The notes below the pieces were generated by a model. That model made no database searches. It was given only the letters and a program-made list of their open reading frames with translations, and was not told where the DNA came from. A stretch of 10,320 nt of DNA from CAYSPU01 sp964432995 (GTDB lineage: Bacteria; Verrucomicrobiota; Verrucomicrobiia; Limisphaerales; JAHDYP01), in contig CAYSPU010000214.1 of NCBI GenBank assembly GCA_964432995.1, positions 1 to 10,320 on the forward strand, in the 5' to 3' direction. The position numbers and the translations under genes are program-made. Positions 6,608 through 10,320 of the stretch are shown piece after piece. Position 1 is the stretch's first letter. Every line of letters starts with the position of its first letter.

Positions 6608-7807
6608 TTAGCGCTTCGACCGCCGGTCGAGCCAGACGGCGCCGATGATGATGAGGCCCTTGATGATCTGCTGGTAGTAGGAAGAGACGTTGAGGAGATC
6701 GAGTCCGTTGTTGAGGATGCCGATGAGCAGAGCGCCGAGGAGGGTGCCGCCGACGCCGCCGACGCCGCCGGAGAGACTGGTGCCGCCGATGACGACCGCG
6801 GCGATGGCGTCGAGTTCGTAGTACAGCCCGGTGCCGGAGCTGCTCACCGAGTTCATCCGCGAGGCCAGGAGGAGCGCCGCCACGCCGGCCAGGAAGCCCA
6901 TCAGGAGGTAGGTCCAGCGCGTGACGCGGCCGACGTCGATGGCCGAGTAGGCCGCCGCCNNNNNNNNNNCGACGCCGGATTCGCCGGTTCCCGGCCGGTT
7001 TTCGCCGATGCCGTCCGCGGCGCTGGCGTCGAGTTCGCAGGCGACGCCCGCGTTGGGCTGGCCGGTGCTGGCGGGCGCGGACAAGGCCACGCCCGCCAGG
7101 CCGGCCAGGGTTCCGCAGATTGTGTAGGCGTAGGTCTTGAGGGCGTCGACGCGGAGGCCCGACGCGCGGGCGGCGAGTTCGTTGCCGCCAACGGCGTAGA
7201 AGCCGCGGCCGGTGTGGGTGTGCCCCAGGTGGACAAAGGCCCCGAGGGCGATCAGGGCCAGGATCCAGACCGGCAGAGGGAGTCCGAGGCATTCGCCGCT
7301 TCCGAGGACATTGAACTCGGGTCGGAGGTTGGAGACGGGCCGACCGCCGCTGAGGACCAACGCCAAGCCGCGGGCAATGGTCATCATTCCCAAGGTGACG
7401 ATGAAGGGCGCCACGCCTCCGCGGGTGACCACCAGACCGTTGGCGAGGCCGCAACAGGCGCCGGCCAGGACACCCATCGCCAGCGGAACGATCAGCGGAA
7501 AGTCCCCCGGGTGCGCGAAGGAGGCGGCCACCACCCCGGACAGCGCGACAACGGATCCCAGAGAGAGATCGACGCCGCCCGTGAGCAGGACGTAAGTGGC
7601 GCCAACGGCCAGAATGCCGTTGATGGTGATCTGGCGCACGACGTTGATCAGGTTGTCGGCAGTTAGGAACTTCGGCGTTGCCAGGGAGAGGGCGAGGGTC
7701 AGGGCGACCAGTGCCAGGGGCAGGCCGAACCGGCCGAGCCAGATGGCGATCGGCATCGGGTGCCGTCGGCGTATCGGCTCCTCGGATGACGGATGGGAGT
7801 GGATCAT
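6608..7807 (-). CDS. sugar ABC transporter permease (ribose type), frame crosses an assembly gap
   Basis: The frame runs from ATG 7807-7805 (or the internal ATG 7756-7754, Met18) to TAA 6610-6608, 399 residues including four unknown ones at the 10-N gap. It belongs to the BPD_transp_2 (RbsC-like) family: many hydrophobic helices (first about 27-43), the conserved TGGVDLSLGS at 76-85, VVTRGGVAPFIVTLGMM, GGNELAARASG, and the C-terminal IAAVVIGGTSLSGG and GILNNGLDLLNV. It would form the membrane channel of the importer. It is about 73 residues longer than usual because the segment ending in ELDA appears twice: ELDA at about 258-261 before the gap and about 331-334 after it. Without that segment the protein would be about 309-326 residues, the family norm. 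The extra segment is probably an assembly error joining two homologous permease sequences. Neither start has a well-spaced ribosome binding site; the closest GAGGAG lies 21 nt before Met18. Confidence 0.85.
   Translation of the reverse strand: MIHSHPSSEEPIRRRHPMPIAIWLGRFGLPLALVALTLALSLATPKFLTADNLINVVRQITINGILAVGATYVLLTGGVDLSLGSVVALSGVVAASFAHPGDFPLIVPLAMGVLAGACCGLANGLVVTRGGVAPFIVTLGMMTIARGLALVLSGGRPVSNLRPEFNVLGSGECLGLPLPVWILALIALGAFVHLGHTHTGRGFYAVGGNELAARASGLRVDALKTYAYTICGTLAGLAGVALSAPASTGQPNAGVACELDASAADGIGENRPGTGESGVXXXXAAAYSAIDVGRVTRWTYLLMGFLAGVAALLLASRMNSVSSSGTGLYYELDAIAAVVIGGTSLSGGVGGVGGTLLGALLIGILNNGLDLLNVSSYYQQIIKGLIIIGAVWLDRRSKR
6960..6969. other. assembly gap of 10 N within the permease gene
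   Basis: Ten N separate two stretches that both encode the same region of an RbsC-type permease. The 10-N length equals that of the other gap in this window, so it is a placeholder and not a measured distance. Confidence 0.95.
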
Positions 7808-7945
7808 AGAAGCGACGGGTTTCCGGAGAGGGGACGCCCAGTGGAGTCGCCAACGGGCCCCGGGTGAGGTGGATGGGGAGTTGCTGCGTCCAGCAGTAGA
7901 TGCGCGGCCGAGCTTGTGGATTTGGTCGAATCCCCCTCACCCCAG

Positions 7946-7966
7946 CCCTCTCCCTCTGGGAGAGGG
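7946..7966. repeat. 9-bp-stem hairpin in a CCCTCTCCC-type interspersed repeat
   Basis: CCCTCTCCC (7946-7954) pairs perfectly with GGGAGAGGG (7958-7966) across a 3-nt loop. The surrounding CCCCTCACCCCAGCCCTCTC context is a motif I know from many bacterial genomes, where it yields spurious peptides such as LPEGEGWGEG. It lies between the ATPase and permease genes and has no T-tract. Confidence 0.75.
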
Positions 7967-7976
7967 AGCAGGGAAC

Positions 7977-8062
7977 GCTCAACGTTCGACGTCCAACGTC
8001 CAACATTCAACTGGCGAGTGGTTGAACATTGAAGGTTGAGCGTTGGACGTTGGACGTTGCGG
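7977..8062. repeat. two facing heptamer arrays (GTCCAAC / GTTGGAC)
   Basis: Five 7-mers of GTCCAAC type (7977-8011) are followed by a 9-bp centre and then six 7-mers of GTTGGAC type (8021-8062). The two arms are approximate reverse complements, so the whole could fold into a long imperfect stem. The right edge stops one base before the ATPase stop codon (8064-8066). Confidence 0.8.
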
Positions 8063-8063
8063 T

Positions 8064-9607
8064 TCACGAGGAGGCAGATGTGCGCGCTGCGGTCTCCGGC
8101 ATGGCCAGGTGCAGGACCTCTTCCGGCGTCACGCGCCGCGGGTCGACTTCGCCGACGATCCGCCCACCGCGCAGGACGAGCACGCGGTGGCTGAGGGCGA
8201 GCAGTTCGGGCAGTTCCGAAGAAGCGAGCAGGAGGGCCATATTGGACTTTGCCAACTGCCGGATGAGCGCGTGGACCTCGGCTTTGGCGCCGACGTCGAT
8301 GCCGCGGGTCGGTTCGTCGAGCAACAGGATTCTGGGCTGAGCGAGGAGGGCCTTGCCGAGCACGACCTTCTGCTGGTTGCCACCGCTCAGTTCACGAACG
8401 GTCTGGCGAAGGTCCCGGGCCCGGATGCCGAGGGATGTGATTTGGCTGCGGGCCACTTGGCTTTCCGTTTGACGCTGGATCCAGCCGCTGCGGCACCAGC
8501 GGTGGAGACTGGCCAGGGTGAGGTTCTGTTGGACGGACAAGGGGAGGACCAGGCCGGTGCGTTGGCGGTCCTCGCCGACGAGGGCGATGCCCTCCTGCCA
8601 GGCGGCGTGCGGGTGGCGCAGGCGGGCGGGTTTGCCAGCGATGCGGATGGTGCCTTCATCGGCTGGCGCGAGGCCCGCCAGCGCATGGAGCAACGACGTG
8701 CGCCCCGCGCCCATCAGACCGGCCAAGCCCAAGACCTCACCACGCCGCAGTTCCAGGTTCACGTCGGCGAAGGCTCCGCGCCGGCCCAGACCGTGCAGCG
8801 TGAGCAGAGGATCGCCCGCCGGCGGAGGCGTCGATGGCGTCGGCGGCGCCATTGCGCGTCCCACCATGGCGGTGACGAGCGACGCTGGATTCCAGGCCTT
8901 CGCCGGTTTAGTGGCCACCAACTGCCCGTCCCGCAACACGGTGATCGTGTCGGCCAGGCGGAAGATCTCCTCCATTCGATGGGAGATGTAGAGGATGGCC
9001 ACGCCGCGAGATCGGAGGTCGCGCAGAATCCCGAACAGCACCTCCACCTCGCGATCGGAGATGGCCGAGGTGGGTTCGTCGAGGATGAGCACCCGGGCGT
9101 CGTGGACGAGGGCGCGGGCGATTTCGACCAACTGGGTCTCGGCGATGCGGAGCTGGCCCATGCGCGTCTCTGGGGCGATCTCGGCGCCGAGTTGGGCGAG
9201 GGCGGCGCGGGCCTGGCGGCGGAGGGCGGCCCCGTCCAGCCAGCCCGGGACACCGCGAGAGGGCAGTTGGCCGAGGAACAGGTTCTCGGCCACGGTGAGG
9301 TTGGGGAAGGGGAGCAACTCCTGGTGGATCATGACAATCCCGGCGCGGAGGGCGTCCAGGGGTTGGCGGAAGCGCGATGGGCGTCCGTCGAGGGAAAGTT
9401 GACCGCTATCGGCGCGCTCGAGACCGGCCAGGATGCGCATGAGGGTGGACTTGCCCGCGCCGTTCTCGCCCATGACGGCGTGGATCTCGCCCCTCCGGAC
9501 ATCGAGGTCGATGCCNNNNNNNNNNGGGCTTGCACTCCGGGGAACGCCTTGGCGAGGCCCCGGATCTGCAGGATCAAGTCTCGGCTGGCGGTCGCTTCGA
9601 GTGTCAA
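8064..9607 (-). CDS. sugar ABC transporter ATP-binding protein (RbsA/MglA type), interrupted by an assembly gap
   Basis: This is a duplicated ABC ATPase of about 512 residues, the usual length for the family, that powers import of a monosaccharide. The start is TTG (9607-9605), preceded at 6 nt by AGGGGA; no ATG fits. The first 27 residues (to FPGVQA) are followed by a placeholder of 10 N, then GIDLDVRRGEIHAVMGENGAGKST with the first Walker A (about 9470-9444). The first Walker B is LILDEPTSAISD, followed by SHRMEEIF. The second domain has the degenerate Walker A GLMGAGRTS normal for this family, the signature LSGGNQQK and ILLLDEPTRGIDVGAK. As written the 10-N gap shifts the frame; about 5 missing bases (coding for Leu-Asp) would restore the family consensus FPGVQALDGIDL. 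I treat it as one intact gene. It is the first transporter gene of the operon, with the permease following after 256 bp of repeats. Confidence 0.93.
9516..9525. other. assembly gap of 10 N within the ATPase gene
   Basis: Ten N lie between codon 27 and the GIDLDV segment. One base plus ten N is not a multiple of three, so the apparent frameshift comes from the placeholder length. Confidence 0.95.
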
Positions 9608-9613
9608 CGGAAG

Positions 9614-9619
9614 TCCCCT
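9614..9619 (-). promoter_or_regulatory. ribosome binding site deciding the TTG start of the ATPase gene
   Basis: AGGGGA on the minus strand lies 6 nt before TTG 9607-9605. It supports this unusual start codon, because no ATG or GTG is placed to give a complete N-terminus. Confidence 0.6.
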
Positions 9620-9746
9620 ATGTTTTTCGGCGCCCTTGTGGATGGCTCCGCTCCCTGCCCACGGTCACCCGGCGAAGCCACATCACGCATCCCGGTTCTC
9701 CGGAAAAACGAACTGCACGCCCGGGAACCAGGAGAGACGTCGACGG

Positions 9747-9989
9747 TCATTCGTCAGATGGCCGAGTCTTTCTGAGCAGTTCCCTGGCGGAGAGCTTGCC
9801 GTCCCATGTGCCCGCGCGATCGCGGATGTGCCGCTGGAGGGCGTTCAGGGCGCCTGCCTTCTTCCTCGCCTCAATGACCCCATCACGGACGGTCCAGGAG
9901 AGGAGAGCGCCCGCTTCGATACCCAGTTGGCGTCGGATGGCCAGCGGGATCGTGGTGGTCCCTTTGACCGTCACGATGGTGTCGTTCAT
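9747..9989 (-). CDS. AbrB/SpoVT-type DNA-binding protein (antitoxin-like)
   Basis: This is an 80-residue protein from ATG (9989-9987) to TGA (9749-9747). Residues 4-40 (TIVTVKGTTTIPLAIRRQLG, then a Gly-Ala-Leu-Leu segment and W-V-DG-I) match the swapped-hairpin AbrB/SpoVT/MazE fold, which binds DNA as a dimer. The C-terminal half (about 45-80) is charged and helical, as in antitoxins where that part binds the toxin. The open frame extends upstream to 10223, but the extension is non-conserved Arg-rich sequence crossing the promoter, so the ATG at 9989 is the start. A promoter and a palindromic operator lie directly in front. No toxin gene (PIN, MazF or Doc type) is recognisable next to it: the 139 bp downstream contain only a 48-codon frame. 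It may regulate itself and the sugar importer that follows on the same strand, or be an orphan antitoxin. Confidence 0.88.
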   Translation of the reverse strand: MNDTIVTVKGTTTIPLAIRRQLGIEAGALLSWTVRDGVIEARKKAGALNALQRHIRDRAGTWDGKLSARELLRKTRPSDE

Positions 9990-9996
9990 GGAAGGA

Positions 9997-10024
9997 ATCA
10001 TACGGTATGAGTCATACCGGTCAA
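9997..10024 (-). promoter_or_regulatory. sigma-70-type promoter of the abrB-like gene
   Basis: On the minus strand TTGACC (10024-10019) and TATGAT (10002-9997) are separated by 16 bp. The -10 box ends 7 nt before the ATG, so transcription would begin at or within a base or two of the start codon and give a leaderless mRNA. The hexamers match consensus at 5 of 6 positions (-35, TTGACA) and 5 of 6 (-10, TATAAT). Confidence 0.7.
10003..10019. promoter_or_regulatory. 17-bp palindromic operator in the promoter spacer
   Basis: CGGTATGA and TCATACCG are perfect reverse complements around a single central base. The site fills the interval between the -10 and -35 boxes and touches the last base of the -35 box. 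AbrB-like antitoxins typically bind such two-fold sites to repress their own promoter, so it is probably the autoregulatory site (inference). Confidence 0.65.
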
Positions 10025-10094
10025 CGGCGCCGGAGTGCCTCGGATCGTCGTCGTCCAAGGGACGCGCCGAGTCTGTTCGCGCCCCGTTGACGCG

Positions 10095-10137
10095 AGGTTT
10101 TGGACTGCGGCTCGAGAGGAGCCGCGGTCCGAAACCT
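10095..10137 (+). repeat. 19-bp stem hairpin with 5-nt loop
   Basis: AGGTTTTGGACTGCGGCTC (10095-10113) pairs along its whole length with 10119-10137. Seventeen pairs are Watson-Crick and two are T/G, which pair as G-U only in RNA copied from the plus strand. The loop is GAGAG. No T-tract follows. It could be a small RNA structure, a REP unit, or a terminator for a gene beyond the window. Confidence 0.7.
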
Positions 10138-10187
10138 GACGGGTGATCGATCGCCCAACCACGCCCGCGTGCCGACCGGCTGTTCCG

Positions 10188-10216
10188 GGACCGCGGGTCC
10201 TCTTGACCCGCAGCAA
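10188..10216 (+). repeat. hairpin repeat, GGACC-stem-AGCAA type
   Basis: GGACC, stem GCGGGTC (10193-10199), loop CTCTT, stem GACCCGC (10205-10211), AGCAA. The flanks match those of the units at 5041-5069 and 10266-10295, while the stem sequence is different. Confidence 0.6.
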
Positions 10217-10265
10217 AACGCACACACCTGTGGCTGTGCCTCGAGGGGAGCCGACCCGGTCCGAC

Positions 10266-10295
10266 GGAGCGCGACCGGTCCCTCGGTCGCAGCAG
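10266..10295 (+). repeat. 30-bp hairpin repeat, exact inverted copy of 5290-5319
   Basis: GGAGC, stem GCGACCG (10271-10277), 6-nt loop, stem CGGTCGC (10284-10290), AGCAG. All 30 bp match 5290-5319 in inverted orientation. Confidence 0.8.
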
Positions 10296-10320
10296 CGACG
10301 AGCGGGCGGGAGGCGGTCGG

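Larger units (their letters stand above)
10025..10320. other. intergenic end region with three hairpins, no gene seen
   Basis: Short open frames on the minus strand give Arg/Pro/Gly-rich, non-family sequence. The recognisable content is the hairpin at 10095-10137 and the GGASC/AGCA-type repeats at 10188-10216 and 10266-10295. Confidence 0.6.

Noticed and set aside
5159..7666. 835-codon plus-strand frame
   Set aside because: It is antisense to the binding-protein and permease genes, which carry clear family motifs; its own sequence is Gly/Ala/Asp/Arg-rich without domain signal, a GC-rich shadow.
9604..9750. 48-codon frame between the AbrB-like and ATPase genes as a toxin gene
   Set aside because: It has no PIN, MazF or other toxin motif and mixed third-base use; kept only as a tentative bridge in the findings.
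8043..10010. 655-codon plus-strand frame
   Set aside because: It is antisense to the ABC ATPase and the AbrB-like gene; no recognisable domain.
10140..10227. Possible tRNA or structured RNA gene
   Set aside because: Only a single 7-bp hairpin is present; no cloverleaf, T-loop or CCA end could be found.

Overview
The window is GC-rich bacterial DNA from a draft or metagenome assembly: two runs of exactly 10 N (6960-6969 and 9516-9525) are scaffold joins. The dense short intergenic repeats, the Tat-exported Gfo/Idh/MocA oxidoreductase and the large secreted GH38-type glycosidase suggest a Verrucomicrobiota/PVC-group organism. This is inferred from style; no phylogenetic marker gene is present.

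Layout. 1-623 (minus): N-terminal part of a Gfo/Idh/MocA oxidoreductase, cut by the window edge. 814-1191 (minus): small TerB-like protein. 1192-1641: divergent intergenic region holding a 14-unit octamer array and an element with 10-bp terminal inverted repeats that runs into the next reading frame. 1642-5034 (plus): large secreted GH38-type alpha-mannosidase-like enzyme with an N-terminal beta-rich domain. 5035-5383: spacer between convergent genes, packed with five or more short hairpin repeats. 9607-5384 (minus): a ribose-type sugar ABC importer in the order ATPase, permease, substrate-binding lipoprotein. Its two spacers of about 255 bp are filled with repeats (a heptamer array plus a 9-bp-stem hairpin, and a 46-bp palindrome). 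9747-9989 (minus): AbrB/SpoVT-type DNA-binding protein with a well-formed promoter whose spacer is a 17-bp palindrome. 10025-10320: no gene, three hairpins.

The likely shared job is scavenging a glycan-derived sugar. The exported GH38-type enzyme would release a (probably mannose-type) sugar, the importer would bring it in, and the oxidoreductase would work on a sugar or sugar derivative. The AbrB-like protein sits directly upstream of the importer on the same strand and could co-regulate it, or it may be an antitoxin that has lost its partner.

The most notable signals are: (1) families of intergenic hairpins with fixed flanks and compensating stem changes, including an exact 30-bp copy about 5 kb away in inverted orientation; (2) an abrB promoter with the operator lying in the -10/-35 spacer and probably a leaderless mRNA; (3) a permease in which a segment of about 73 codons is present twice around a scaffold gap; (4) a repeat element that appears to supply the first codons of the mannosidase. 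I found no CRISPR array, transposase, rRNA or tRNA.
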